Notes: generated from the sequence alone by a model not told the origin. Shown: positions 50,368 to 59,459, counted from the stretch's first letter. The stretch: 64,000 nucleotides of DNA from VRUE01 sp963712595 (GCA_963712595.1 CAVQIM010000002.1:62001-126000); one strand, 5' to 3'. Numbers and translations are program-made.

Positions 50368-52856
50368 GGGTGCCGTACTCGTGGCTGCGCGAATACTGCG
50401 ATCCGGGCGTCGGCCCGGACGAGCTTGCCGAGCAGCTGGCGATGACCGGCACCGAGGTCGAGCGGGTCGGCGCAGTCGGGCCGCCGTCGGCCGAGGGCTT
50501 CGTCGTCGGCAGGGTGCTGACGGCCGAGCCGCACCCCAATGCCGACCGGCTGCGCGTCTGCAGCGTCGACACCGGCGACGGCGAGCGGACGATCGTCTGC
50601 GGTGCGCCCAACGTCGCCGCGGGCCAGACCGTGCCCGTCGCGCTGCCCGGCGCGACGCTTCCCGGCGGGCACGAGATCGGCAAGGCGAAGCTGCGCGGCG
50701 TCGAGTCGGCGGGGATGATCTGCGCCGCTACCGAGCTCGAGCTGGGGGAGGGCCCGCCGGGGATCATGGTGCTCGAGGACGACGGGCTCGTTCCCGGGAC
50801 CCCGCTCGCCGAGGTGCTGCCGATCGCCGAGCCGGTGCTGGAACTGGAGGTGACGCCGAACCGGGTCGATTGCTTCGGCGTCTACGGCGTCGCCCGCGAG
50901 GTGCACGCGATCAGCGCCGCTCCGTTGGGCCCCGAGCCCTGGGCAGAGGACGCGAAGGCCGAGGGCGAGGGCGAGGTCGGCGACTTCGCCTCGGTCACGG
51001 TCGAGGTGCCCGACCTCTGCCCCCGTTTCACCGCCCGCGTCTTCACCGACGTCACGATCGCGCCCTCGCCGCCCTGGCTGCAGGCGCGACTCATCGCAGC
51101 CGGCCAACGGCCGATCAACAACGTCGTCGACGTCACCAACTACGTGATGCTGCTGACCGCGCAGCCGCTGCATGCCTTCGACCTCGACCGGGTTCCGGAC
51201 GGGGCACTCACGGTTCGGGCGGCGGCCGAGGGAGAGACGATGAAGACGCTGGACGACGTCGAGCGGGGGCTCGACGGGGAGACGGTGCTCGTCTGTGACC
51301 GCAACGGCCCCTCCGGGATCGCCGGGATCATGGGCGGCCAGGTCTCCGAGGTCTCGGAGGGGACGACCAGCGTCCTGCTCGAGGTCGCCAACTGGAACGG
51401 GACCAACATCCTGCGCACTTCGCGCATCCTGGGCCTGCGCTCCGAGGCCTCCTCGCGCTTCGAGAAGCAGCTCCACCCCGAGCTCTGCCTGCGGGCGCAG
51501 CGGATCGCCTCGCGCCTGATCGTCGAGCTCTGCGGGGCGAAGCTGGTCCCGGGGACGATCGACGTCGCCGCCGAGATCCCGGCGCCGGCGCCGATCGCCC
51601 TGCGTGGGGAGCGGGTCGAGGGGCTGCTGGGGATGCCGATCGACCAGGCCGATCAGGTCGCCTACCTGGAGCGGCTCGGTTTCGGTATCGAGGTCGCCGG
51701 CGAGGATCTAGAGGTGACCGTTCCCCCCGACCGCCACTACGACGTCACCCGCGAGGTCGACCTGATCGAGGAGGTCGGACGCGTGCACGGCCTCGACGAG
51801 CACCTGCCGAGCACGCTGCCCGCGGTCGCCGGCCGGGTCGGCGGCCTTACCCGCGAGCAGCGCCTGCGCCGCCGCGCCGAGGACGCGATGCGCGACCTCG
51901 GCTTCGACGAAGTCGTCGGCTGGAGCTTCACCGACCCCGGCGAGGCCGGCCGCCTGCGGATCCCCGCGGACGACCCGCGCGCCGGCGCGGTGGTCCTCTC
52001 CAACCCCCTCTCCGAGGACCAGTCGGTGATGCGCACGACCCTGCTCGGCTCCCTCCTCGACATAGCCCAGGGCAACCTCGCCCGTGGCGCCGAGCGCGTC
52101 GCCCTCTTCGAGTCCGGCCGCGTCTACCTCCCGACTACCGCGAGTCCGCAGAAACCCGTGTTCAACACGGGAAATGACGGATTCGATGTCCTCTCCGGGG
52201 AGTTCGTGGGCGAGCGGGCCGCTCCGGACCACGAGCCGCACCGGATCGGCTCGCTCGCGGTCGGTCCCCTGCAGGCGAAGTCCTGGCGCGGCGGTGGCGA
52301 GCCCGCCGACTTCTTCGCGCTCAAGGGCGTGCTGGAAGCGCTGGCCGGACAGCTCGGCGCTCCGCTCTCCTTCGAGCCCGCCGAGGAGCCCTTCCTGCAC
52401 CCGGGTCGCTCCGCCCGGGTGAGCGCCGGCGAGGGGCTGGCCGGCTGGATCGGCGAGCTGCACCCGCTGGTCTGCCGGGCCTGGGACCTCGCGGCGGCGG
52501 TCGCCTTCGAGATCGACCTGGCAGCGCTGGCGGCCGCAGCCTCGGCCGGGGAGGAGACCTTCGAGGACGTGACCACCTTCCCCGCCGTCTACCAGGACCT
52601 TGCGGTCGTGGTACCCGATGGCGTCGCCGCGGCCGAGTTGCGCGAGGCGGTCTTGGTCGCTGGTGGCGAGCTGCTTCGCGCGGCCGACGTCTTCGACCTC
52701 TACGAGGGCGAGCAGGTGGGGGAGGGGCACAAGAGCCTCGCCATGCGCCTCGAGTTCCGGGCGCCGGACCGCACGCTCACAGACGAGGAGGTCGCTGCCC
52801 AGCGGGCCGCAATCGAGGCCGAGCTAGCAAAGATCGGCGGTTCCCTTCGTGGCTGA
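50364..52856 (+). CDS. pheT: Phenylalanyl-tRNA synthetase beta subunit
   Basis: 830 residues from ATG 50364, coupled to pheS by an ATGA overlap. Domains in order: EMAP-like tRNA-binding domain (GFVVGRVLTAEPHPNADRLRVCSVDTG), B3/B4 editing domain (VLELEVTPNRVDCFGVYGVAREV, RPINNVVDVTNYVMLLTAQPLHAFDLD), B5, the inactive catalytic-like core, and the C-terminal ferredoxin-fold anticodon-binding domain (TFPAVYQDLAVVVPDGVAAAEL, LRRADVFDLYEGEQVGEGHKSLAMRLEF-like). Near 52141-52190 a short A-rich stretch containing CCCGTGTTCAACACGGG encodes an unusual loop between conserved segments. Confidence 0.96.
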   Translation: MRVPYSWLREYCDPGVGPDELAEQLAMTGTEVERVGAVGPPSAEGFVVGRVLTAEPHPNADRLRVCSVDTGDGERTIVCGAPNVAAGQTVPVALPGATLPGGHEIGKAKLRGVESAGMICAATELELGEGPPGIMVLEDDGLVPGTPLAEVLPIAEPVLELEVTPNRVDCFGVYGVAREVHAISAAPLGPEPWAEDAKAEGEGEVGDFASVTVEVPDLCPRFTARVFTDVTIAPSPPWLQARLIAAGQRPINNVVDVTNYVMLLTAQPLHAFDLDRVPDGALTVRAAAEGETMKTLDDVERGLDGETVLVCDRNGPSGIAGIMGGQVSEVSEGTTSVLLEVANWNGTNILRTSRILGLRSEASSRFEKQLHPELCLRAQRIASRLIVELCGAKLVPGTIDVAAEIPAPAPIALRGERVEGLLGMPIDQADQVAYLERLGFGIEVAGEDLEVTVPPDRHYDVTREVDLIEEVGRVHGLDEHLPSTLPAVAGRVGGLTREQRLRRRAEDAMRDLGFDEVVGWSFTDPGEAGRLRIPADDPRAGAVVLSNPLSEDQSVMRTTLLGSLLDIAQGNLARGAERVALFESGRVYLPTTASPQKPVFNTGNDGFDVLSGEFVGERAAPDHEPHRIGSLAVGPLQAKSWRGGGEPADFFALKGVLEALAGQLGAPLSFEPAEEPFLHPGRSARVSAGEGLAGWIGELHPLVCRAWDLAAAVAFEIDLAALAAAASAGEETFEDVTTFPAVYQDLAVVVPDGVAAAELREAVLVAGGELLRAADVFDLYEGEQVGEGHKSLAMRLEFRAPDRTLTDEEVAAQRAAIEAELAKIGGSLRG

Positions 52857-53880
52857 CCCATTCCAACAACCGCTCGACGGCGACCCCGCCGCGCGGGTCC
52901 TGGTCGCCGGAGCCTCGGGTTTCACCGGCGCCCTGGCGGCGCAGATCGTCTGGCGCCATCCGAAGCTCGAGCTGGTCACCATCACCTCGCGCAGCGACGC
53001 CGGCACCAGGCTGGACCGCCTCTACCCGCGCTACCGGGTCCCACTCGAGCTGAGCGAGCTCGACCTCGACCGGATCGAGGGCGTCGATGCGGCGATCGTC
53101 GCCTACCCGCACGGCGCCTCGGCGCCGGCGGTTGCCGCCCTGCGCGGTCTCGGCGTCCTGGTGGTCGACCTCTCCGCCGACTTCCGGCTGCGCGACCTGC
53201 CGACCTATGAGCGCTGGTACGGCGAGCACGGTGCGCCCGAGCTGCTCGAGGGGGCCGTCTACGGCCTCACCGAGCTCTATCGGGATCGGCTGCGCGAGGC
53301 GGAGCTGGTGGCCACGCCCGGCTGCTACCCGACCGCGAGCGTGCTCGCCCTGGCGCCCCTGGCGGAGAAGGGCCTGCTCGCCGACGTCGTCATCGACGCC
53401 AAGCAGGGCGTCTCCGGTGCCGGCCGCGGCGGCGGCGACGCGATGCACTACGCCTCGATGGACGAGAACGCCTTCGCCTACAAGACCGAGGGCCACCGTC
53501 ACCGGCCGGAGATCGAACAGGAGCTGGCCGCGCTGGGTAGCCCGGTCCCGGTCACCTTCGTCCCCCATCTGCTGCCGCTCGACCAGGGCGAGCTGACCAG
53601 CTGCTACGCCCAGACCACGGAGCCGATCTCCAAGGAGGAGGTGCAGGCGCTCTACCGCGAGCGCTACGCCGGCGAGCCCTTCGTCCGCGTTGTCGACGAC
53701 CCCCCAGGCCTGCGCGACGTGCGAGACACCAACGAGTGCCACGTCTACGTCACCGTCGAGGAGCACGGCCGGGTGCTCGCTTTCTCGGCGATCGACAACC
53801 TCTGGAAGGGCGCCTCCGGCCAGGGCGTCCAAAACCTGAACCTGATGCTCGGCCTCAAGGAGACGGAGGGCCTGGAATGA
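52849..53880 (+). CDS. argC: N-acetyl-gamma-glutamyl-phosphate reductase
   Basis: 343 residues from GTG 52849, overlapping pheT by 8 bp. The NADP loop is VLVAGASGFTGALAAQIVWRHP and the catalytic Cys lies in ELVATPGCYPTASVLALAPL (near residue 159), with KQGVSGAGRGG and GHRHRPEIEQEL as other conserved segments. It catalyses the third step of arginine synthesis, NADPH-dependent reduction to N-acetylglutamate semialdehyde. It is the first gene of the arg cluster, so arg expression may partly depend on read-through from pheST. Confidence 0.95.
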   Translation: MADPFQQPLDGDPAARVLVAGASGFTGALAAQIVWRHPKLELVTITSRSDAGTRLDRLYPRYRVPLELSELDLDRIEGVDAAIVAYPHGASAPAVAALRGLGVLVVDLSADFRLRDLPTYERWYGEHGAPELLEGAVYGLTELYRDRLREAELVATPGCYPTASVLALAPLAEKGLLADVVIDAKQGVSGAGRGGGDAMHYASMDENAFAYKTEGHRHRPEIEQELAALGSPVPVTFVPHLLPLDQGELTSCYAQTTEPISKEEVQALYRERYAGEPFVRVVDDPPGLRDVRDTNECHVYVTVEEHGRVLAFSAIDNLWKGASGQGVQNLNLMLGLKETEGLE

Positions 53881-53881
53881 G

Positions 53882-53930
53882 CTTCCGGTGCGCCTTTTGC
53901 GGCCTATACCCACATAAAGCGCACCGGAAG
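53882..53930. repeat. Hairpin between argC and argJ
   Basis: CTTCCGGTGCGC and GCGCACCGGAAG form a 12-bp stem; an inner CTTT/AAAG can extend it with one bulged C. The loop reads TTTTGCGGCCTATACCCACA. Its TTTTG-(N)-CTAT centre resembles that of the hairpin at 43877-43919. It fills the 58-bp gap before the argJ GTG and could modulate argJ translation. Confidence 0.55.
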
Positions 53931-53938
53931 GCTTTGCT

Positions 53939-55096
53939 GTGAGCGGGGGGTTCTTTAGGTCGCGCTGGGTCGATCCTCCGGCTGGGGTGGAGGAGCTCGA
54001 TCCTGCGCAGCTCGCCCCGGGCTTTCGCGCCGGCGGCGCCCACTGCGGGCTCAAGGGCGGCGGCAAGACTGACGTCGGCCTGGTCGTCTGCGACGCCGAG
54101 CGGGTCTCCTCCGCGATCCTGCTCACTCGCAACGCCTCGGCGGCGGCACCGGTGCGGGTCTGTCGCACCCGCTGTGAGCGGGACTCGATACGGGCGGCCG
54201 TGGTCAACGCGGGCAACGCCAACGCCGAGACGGGCGAGCAGGGCTACGCCGACGCGGTCGCGATGTGCGACGAGGCGGCGGCGAAGCTCGGGCTGCCGCC
54301 GCAGGCCGTCGCCGTCGCCGAGACCGGCGTGATCGGCGTGCCGCTGCCGATCGATGCAGTCCTCGCCGGCATCGGCGAGGCCGCGGGGAATCTCTCGGGG
54401 GATGGGGGCGCGGCCTTCTCCGACGCGATCCTCACCACCGACCGCTGGCCCAAGCGCTGCACCGTGCGGGCCGGGGGTGTGACCCTTTCCGCCCAGGCGA
54501 AGGGCGGCGGCATGATCCAGCCGAAGATGGCGACGATGCTCTGCTTCGTCCAGACCGACGCGGTCGTCGAGAACCCCGACGCCGCCCTGCGCGCGGCGAC
54601 CGAGGCCTCCTTCGAACGGATCACGGTCGACGGCCAGATGAGCACCAACGACACCGTCCTCCTTCAGGCGACGGGCGCCGCGGGAGAGCCACTGCCGGAC
54701 GGCCTGCTCGAGGCCGTGCTGCTGCAGCTGGCGATCGAGGTCGTCGCCGACGGCGAGGGCTCTTCCCGGGTCGGCCGGGTTCAGGTCGACGGCGCCGCGT
54801 CCCGCGAGGAGGCCGAGCGGGTTGCGCGCGCGATCGCCAACTCACCGCTGGTGAAGACGGCCCTCTTCGGCCGCGACCCCAACTGGGGCCGGATCGCCCA
54901 GGCTGCGGGGATGGCGCTCGCTGGCGAGGACCTGGAGGAGATCGGCGCCGACTCGATAGACGCCGCCGAGCTCGCCGAGGACGTCGCCGAGGCGGAGATC
55001 GGTCTGCGCCTCGACCGCGGCGAGCACGGCGCCCACGTCTGGTTCTCCGATCTCGGCTACGAGTACGTGCGGATCAACGCCGAGTACACGACATGA
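53939..55096 (+). CDS. argJ: Bifunctional ornithine acetyltransferase/N-acetylglutamate synthase
   Basis: 385 residues from GTG 53939. The ArgJ self-cleavage site is in GGGMIQPKMATMLCFVQTDA; the precursor is expected to split before the Thr of MATML, which then acts as nucleophile. RAAVVNAGNANAETGEQGYADAV, AETGVIGVPLPID and SFERITVDGQMSTNDTVLLQATG are other conserved parts, with FGRDPNWGRIAQAAGMA near the end. It recycles the acetyl group between N-acetylornithine and glutamate. The Gln-Pro-Lys before MATML differs from the more common Ala-Pro-Asn. Confidence 0.94.
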   Translation: MSGGFFRSRWVDPPAGVEELDPAQLAPGFRAGGAHCGLKGGGKTDVGLVVCDAERVSSAILLTRNASAAAPVRVCRTRCERDSIRAAVVNAGNANAETGEQGYADAVAMCDEAAAKLGLPPQAVAVAETGVIGVPLPIDAVLAGIGEAAGNLSGDGGAAFSDAILTTDRWPKRCTVRAGGVTLSAQAKGGGMIQPKMATMLCFVQTDAVVENPDAALRAATEASFERITVDGQMSTNDTVLLQATGAAGEPLPDGLLEAVLLQLAIEVVADGEGSSRVGRVQVDGAASREEAERVARAIANSPLVKTALFGRDPNWGRIAQAAGMALAGEDLEEIGADSIDAAELAEDVAEAEIGLRLDRGEHGAHVWFSDLGYEYVRINAEYTT

Positions 55097-55112
55097 GCGA
55101 AGGAGGGAAGCG

Positions 55113-55982
55113 ATGACCGAGCAGGCACCGCAGTCGCGGGCGGCCGGAGTCAGCGTCGAGACGCTGATGGAGGCGCTGCCCTACATCCGCGAGTTCCACG
55201 GCCGCACGGTGGTGATCAAGTACGGCGGCGCCGCGATGCGCGACGAGGCGTTGCGCGAGGCTTTCGCCACCGACGTCGTCCTGCTCAAGTACGTCGGTCT
55301 CAACCCGATCGTCGTCCACGGCGGCGGTCCCGAGATCACCGAGTACATGGACCGACTCGGCATGGAGGTGCGCTTCCACGAGGGCCTGCGGGTCTCCGAC
55401 GCAGAGACGGTCGAGGTGGCCAAGATGGTCCTGCTTGGCAAGCTCAACTCCGACATCGTGCAGCGGCTCAACCGCCACGGCCAGCAGGCAGTCGGCCTCT
55501 CCGGAGAGGACGGCGCTCTCTTCGAGGTGGCGCCGGTCGCCAACGCCGAGCAGGTCGGCTTCGTCGGCTCGATCGAGCGGGTCGACGTCGACGTGCTCAA
55601 TCACATCGCCGTCGACTACATCCCCGTGATCGCCTCTTCGGCCTCGGATCGCGGCGGCCAGTCCTACAACGTCAACGCCGACGAGGCCGCGGGCAAGGTC
55701 GCCGCTGCGCTCGGCGCCTACAAGGCGATCTTCCTCACCGATGTCGAGGGCTGGCTCGATGACGCCGCCGACGAGGCCTCTCTGATCTCCCGCGCCACGG
55801 TCGACGAGGTCGAGGAGCGGCTGGCCGCGATCGACGGCGGCATGCGCCCCAAGCTCGGCGCCTGCGTCGACGCGATTCGCGGCGGCGCCCAGTCGGCCCA
55901 CATCATCGACGGCCGCAAGCCGCACTCGCTGCTGCTCGAGCTCTTCACCGACGCCGGCATCGGCACGATGGTGACGCCATGA
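55113..55982 (+). CDS. argB: Acetylglutamate kinase
   Basis: 289 residues from ATG 55113, 10 nt after a GAAGGAGG site (55099-55106 region). The amino-acid-kinase motifs are VVIKYGGAAM, PIVVHGGGPEITEYMDRLG, YNVNADEAAGKVAAALGAYKAIFLTDVEG and GGMRPKLGACVDAI. The N-terminal EALPYIREFHGRTV helix is typical of hexameric, arginine-inhibited kinases. It phosphorylates N-acetylglutamate in the second step of arginine synthesis. Its stop overlaps the argD start (ATGA). Confidence 0.96.
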   Translation: MTEQAPQSRAAGVSVETLMEALPYIREFHGRTVVIKYGGAAMRDEALREAFATDVVLLKYVGLNPIVVHGGGPEITEYMDRLGMEVRFHEGLRVSDAETVEVAKMVLLGKLNSDIVQRLNRHGQQAVGLSGEDGALFEVAPVANAEQVGFVGSIERVDVDVLNHIAVDYIPVIASSASDRGGQSYNVNADEAAGKVAAALGAYKAIFLTDVEGWLDDAADEASLISRATVDEVEERLAAIDGGMRPKLGACVDAIRGGAQSAHIIDGRKPHSLLLELFTDAGIGTMVTP

Positions 55983-57169
55983 ACCTGACCGACTTGCAGG
56001 CACTCGAGCAGCGCTACCTGATGCGCACCTACAAGCGGGCGCCGGTCGAGTTCGTGCGCGGCGAGGGCGCCCTGCTCTGGGACGCCGAGGGTCGCGAGTA
56101 CCTCGACTTCCTCGCCGGCATCTCGGTCTGCTCGGTCGGGCACTGCAACCCCGAGGTGGTGGAGGCGGTGCGCGAGCAGGCCGGGCGCCTGATGCACACC
56201 TCGAACCTCTTCTACACAGAGCCGATGGTGCGGCTGGCCGAGCGCATCTCCGAGTCGAGCCTCGGCGGTCGCGTCTTCTTCTCCAACTCCGGTACCGAGG
56301 CGAACGAGTGCGCGATCAAGATCGCCCGCAAGCACGCCCACCGCCGCGGCATCGAGGCACCCGAGATCGTCAGCTTCGAGCGCGACTTCCACGGCCGCAC
56401 CTACGGCGCCCTCTCGGCGACGCCGGCGCTTGCCGCCAATCCGGACCTGGGCCCGATGCTGGCCGGCTTCCGCTCGGTGCCCTTCGACGACTCGGCGGCG
56501 TTGCGCGACGCGGTGGGCGAGAGCACCGCCGCGGTCCTGATCGAGCCGATCCAGGGCGAGAGCGGCGTCTACCCGCTCGGCGACGAGGCCCTGCTCGCCG
56601 CCCGCCAGGCCTGCGACGAGGCGGGCGCTCTGCTGATCCTCGACGAGATCCAGACGGGGATGGGTCGAACCGGCTCGCTCTGGGCCTATGAGCAGACGCC
56701 GGTGCGGCCGGACGTGCTGACCAGCGCCAAGGCGCTCGGCGGCGGCATGCCGATCGGCGCCTGCATGACCACGCCCGCGGTCGGTGAGGTCCTGGAGCCC
56801 GGTGACCACGGCTCCACTTTCGCCGGCGGTCCGCTTGCCTGCGCCGCGGCTCTCGCCGTGCTCGAGATCGTCGACGACCCGGCGCTCCTGCGCGGGGTGC
56901 GCGAGCTCGGCTCCCAGCTCAACGGGGCGCTGATCGCGATCGACGGCGTGCGCGAGGTGCGCGGACGCGGGCTGATGATCGGCGTCGGCCTGGAGGAGGG
57001 GATCGACGCCGCGGAGATCGGCGCCGACCTGCTCGCTCGCGGCCTGATCGTCAACGTCCCCGAGCCCGGGACCCTGCGCCTGCTGCCGCCGCTGACGGTC
57101 GAATCTGCCCAGATCGAGCGCGCCGCTTCCACGATCGCGGCGGCGCTCCTAAGCTACGCGGCCCGATGA
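55979..57169 (+). CDS. argD: Acetylornithine aminotransferase
   Basis: 396 residues from ATG 55979. A class III PLP enzyme with EYLDFLAGISVCSVGHCNPEVVEAV, FFSNSGTEANECAIKIARK, FERDFHGRTYGALSAT, LLILDEIQTGMGRTGSLWAYE and the PLP-binding Lys in DVLTSAKALGGGMPIGA (near residue 250). It transaminates N-acetylglutamate semialdehyde to N-acetylornithine. The 3' end overlaps the next small gene (ATGA). Confidence 0.96.
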   Translation: MNLTDLQALEQRYLMRTYKRAPVEFVRGEGALLWDAEGREYLDFLAGISVCSVGHCNPEVVEAVREQAGRLMHTSNLFYTEPMVRLAERISESSLGGRVFFSNSGTEANECAIKIARKHAHRRGIEAPEIVSFERDFHGRTYGALSATPALAANPDLGPMLAGFRSVPFDDSAALRDAVGESTAAVLIEPIQGESGVYPLGDEALLAARQACDEAGALLILDEIQTGMGRTGSLWAYEQTPVRPDVLTSAKALGGGMPIGACMTTPAVGEVLEPGDHGSTFAGGPLACAAALAVLEIVDDPALLRGVRELGSQLNGALIAIDGVREVRGRGLMIGVGLEEGIDAAEIGADLLARGLIVNVPEPGTLRLLPPLTVESAQIERAASTIAAALLSYAAR

Positions 57170-57597
57170 GAGAGGAAAAGCGCAAACGCCAGTCCGAGCC
57201 GCGCGCGCTGACCAGCAGCACGGCCGAGCGCCTGGCGGCGATCGTCGAGGCGGCCGAGCGCGCCGCCTCGAAGGTGATCGACGACGCCGAGGAGGAGGCG
57301 CGCCGGAGGCTGGAGGACGCGAGTGCCCGCGCCGACCGGCTCGTCGCCGAGCGCCTTCGCTCGATCGCCGACGAGCTCGACCCGCCCCGCGGCGCGGAGC
57401 CCCACCTGAAACCGGTCGAGGCCGCACCCGAGCAGGCGCCCACACAGCGCTCGGCCTCCGCCGGCGCCCGCCTGCTGGCGACTCAGATGGCCGTCTCGGG
57501 CAGCAGCCGCGAGGAGATCGAGCAGCGTTTGCGCAGCGCCTTCGAGATCGAGGACACCAGCGAGATACTCGACGCGATACTCGGACAGGAGGAGTAG
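57166..57597 (+). CDS. Coiled-coil protein of unknown function in the arg operon
   Basis: 143 residues from ATG 57166, coupled to argD. A charged helix rich in Ala, Glu and Arg runs from about residue 15 to 75 (AERLAAIVEAAERAASKVID then EEEARRRLEDASARADRLVAERLR), followed by a proline-rich linker and a C-terminal helical part, SAGARLLATQMAVSGSSREEIEQRLRSAFEIEDTSEILDAIL. This resembles DivIVA-type or ATP-synthase-b-like coiled coils without their membrane parts. No arginine-pathway motif is present. Confidence 0.7.
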   Translation: MREEKRKRQSEPRALTSSTAERLAAIVEAAERAASKVIDDAEEEARRRLEDASARADRLVAERLRSIADELDPPRGAEPHLKPVEAAPEQAPTQRSASAGARLLATQMAVSGSSREEIEQRLRSAFEIEDTSEILDAILGQEE

Positions 57598-57599
57598 CG

Positions 57600-57953
57600 A
57601 TGCACGAGGATCCGACGCGGATGATGGGACAGCCGCAGGACCACCGACCCCACGGCAACATGCGCCTGCTGATCGCTGGCCTGGTCGCGGTGATCGTCGG
57701 CCTGCTGATCGCGATCGTCGTGATCGCCAACAGCGGCGATGACGGCGGCGCCACGAACGCGACCCCGACGGTGAGCACCTTGCCGGAAACCACGTCCACG
57801 ACCGAGACGTCGACGACCGAATCGACCACGACGGACTCGACTTCGACAGAACCGACGACTACCGAAACGACCGAATCCACCACTCCCACCGAACCGACGA
57901 CGGCGCCGCCACCCGAAGAAGAAAACGGCAGCGGCGGCATCGGCGCTCCATAG
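57600..57953 (+). CDS. Membrane-anchored Thr/Ser-rich protein
   Basis: 117 residues from ATG 57600, 2 bp after the preceding stop. A cytoplasmic N-terminus of about 20 residues, one helix (LLIAGLVAVIVGLLIAIVVI) and an outside tail made of TTST, TTET and TEPTT-like runs, ending in a Gly/Ser segment. The Thr-rich tail is a likely O-glycosylation or wall-spanning stalk. The GTG of argG overlaps its last base. Function unknown; no catalytic domain. Confidence 0.7.
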   Translation: MHEDPTRMMGQPQDHRPHGNMRLLIAGLVAVIVGLLIAIVVIANSGDDGGATNATPTVSTLPETTSTTETSTTESTTTDSTSTEPTTTETTESTTPTEPTTAPPPEEENGSGGIGAP

Positions 57954-59224
57954 TGGTGCCCGACTCTCCAGCCCAGTTCCGCACCGCCTCCTACGAGGCC
58001 GATCCCGCCGAGGTGCGGCGCGTGCTGCTGCTCTACTCGGGCGGCCTCGACACCAGCGTGATGCTGAAGTGGATCCAGGACTCCTATGGAGCCGAGGTGG
58101 TCTGCCTGACCGTGAACCTGGGCCAACCGGGCGAGGACTACGCGGTGATCGAGGACAAGGCGAAGCGCCTCGGCGCGCTCGAGTGCCACGTCGTCGACGC
58201 CCGCCGCGAGTTCGCCGAGGAGTACGTGATCCCGGCGATCAAGGCCAACGCGCTCTACGGCGGCGGCTACCCGCTCTTCACCGCGCTGGGCCGGCCGCTG
58301 ATCGCCAAGCTCGCGGTGGAGTACGCGCGCCGGACCGGCTGCGACACGGTCGCCCACGGCTGCACCGGCAAGGGCAACGACCAGGTGCGGATCGAGGCCA
58401 CGGTTGCCACCCTCGCCCCGGAGCTGAGGACGATCGCCCCGGTGCGCTCGTGGCAGATGGGCCGCGAAGAGGAGATCGCCTACGCCCGCGAGCACGGCAT
58501 TCCCGTCAAGGGCGGCACCGAGGTGGCGCCCTACTCGATCGACGACAACCTCTGGGGCCGCTCCTCAGAGGGCCGCTGGATCGAGGATCTCGACCAGGCG
58601 CCCGAGGACGACGTCTTCCAGCTGGTGACCCGGCCCGAGCTTGCGCCCGACGAGGCAGAGGTCGTAGCGGTTGAGTTCGAGGCGGGTGTACCCGTCGCCC
58701 TCAACGGCAAGCGGCTGGAGCCCGTCGAGCTGCTCGAACGCACCGCCGAGATCGGCTGCCGCCACGGGGTCGGGATCGTCGACCACATCGAGGATCGCAT
58801 CGTCGGCCTCAAGGTCCGTGACATCTACGAGGTGCCCGCAGCGGCGATCCTGCTGCCCGCCCACCAGGAGCTGGAGAAGCTGGTCTGCACGATCCACCAG
58901 AACCAGTTCAAGCCGGGCCTCGACGACAAGTGGGCCTACCTCGTCTACGCCGGCCTCTGGTGGGAGCCGCTGCGCACCGACCTCGACGCCTACATGGAGG
59001 AGGTCAACGCCCAGGTGACCGGGACGATCGGCCTCAAGCTCTACAAGGGAAGCGTCCGCGTCGTCACCCGCTCCTCGCCCAACGCGGTCTACGACGCCGA
59101 CCTCGCCTCCTTCGCCGAGTCGGGAGGCCTCTTCTCGCAGACGGCGTCGCCCGGCTTCATCGAGCTCTGGTCGCTGCAATCGCGGATGGCGCACCGAATT
59201 CGCCAGCGCGGGGAGGAGGAGTAG
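57953..59224 (+). CDS. argG: Argininosuccinate synthase
   Basis: 423 residues from GTG 57953 (a second GTG follows). The ATP P-loop is LLYSGGLDTSVMLKWIQDSYG near residues 23-43; VAHGCTGKGNDQVRIEA and WGRSSEGRWIEDLDQAPEDDVF are citrulline and aspartate sites. The N-terminal extension of about 18 residues before the P-loop is longer than in many homologues. It condenses citrulline with aspartate. argF, argR and argH are not in the window, so the pathway is only partly clustered here. Confidence 0.96.
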   Translation: MVPDSPAQFRTASYEADPAEVRRVLLLYSGGLDTSVMLKWIQDSYGAEVVCLTVNLGQPGEDYAVIEDKAKRLGALECHVVDARREFAEEYVIPAIKANALYGGGYPLFTALGRPLIAKLAVEYARRTGCDTVAHGCTGKGNDQVRIEATVATLAPELRTIAPVRSWQMGREEEIAYAREHGIPVKGGTEVAPYSIDDNLWGRSSEGRWIEDLDQAPEDDVFQLVTRPELAPDEAEVVAVEFEAGVPVALNGKRLEPVELLERTAEIGCRHGVGIVDHIEDRIVGLKVRDIYEVPAAAILLPAHQELEKLVCTIHQNQFKPGLDDKWAYLVYAGLWWEPLRTDLDAYMEEVNAQVTGTIGLKLYKGSVRVVTRSSPNAVYDADLASFAESGGLFSQTASPGFIELWSLQSRMAHRIRQRGEEE

Positions 59225-59226
59225 GC

Positions 59227-59382
59227 ATGGCATACGACAGGCTGGGCAAGGCCGCGATCCGTTTCGGGGTCAAGTACGCGCGGCGGCGCTACCGGCGCCA
59301 GATCCGCATCGGCGCGGGACTCGCCATCGTCGCCGTGGCCGTCGCCGCCTACCTGGCGAGCCGCAACGTCCCCGAGGGCTGA
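59227..59382 (+). CDS. Small basic single-pass membrane protein, 51 residues
   Basis: ATG 59227 lies 2 bp after the argG stop, behind GGAGGAG. A basic N-terminus (FGVKYARRRYRRQIRIG) precedes one hydrophobic helix (AGLAIVAVAVAAYLAS) and ends NVPEG. The good Shine-Dalgarno, position and transmembrane helix support it as real. Orientation by the positive-inside rule would put the N-terminus in the cytoplasm. No family recognised. Confidence 0.65.
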   Translation: MAYDRLGKAAIRFGVKYARRRYRRQIRIGAGLAIVAVAVAAYLASRNVPEG

Positions 59383-59459
59383 TCCGGCGCAAGATTCCTT
59401 GCGGCTTATCGGCAACTTGTGAGGTTTTGCTCACAAAGTCCGCTAGTCTCGCCAGCTTC

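Noticed and set aside
57780..57905. ACGACC-type tandem repeats as a minisatellite
   Set aside because: Explained by the Thr/Ser-rich stalk in frame with a good upstream membrane helix.
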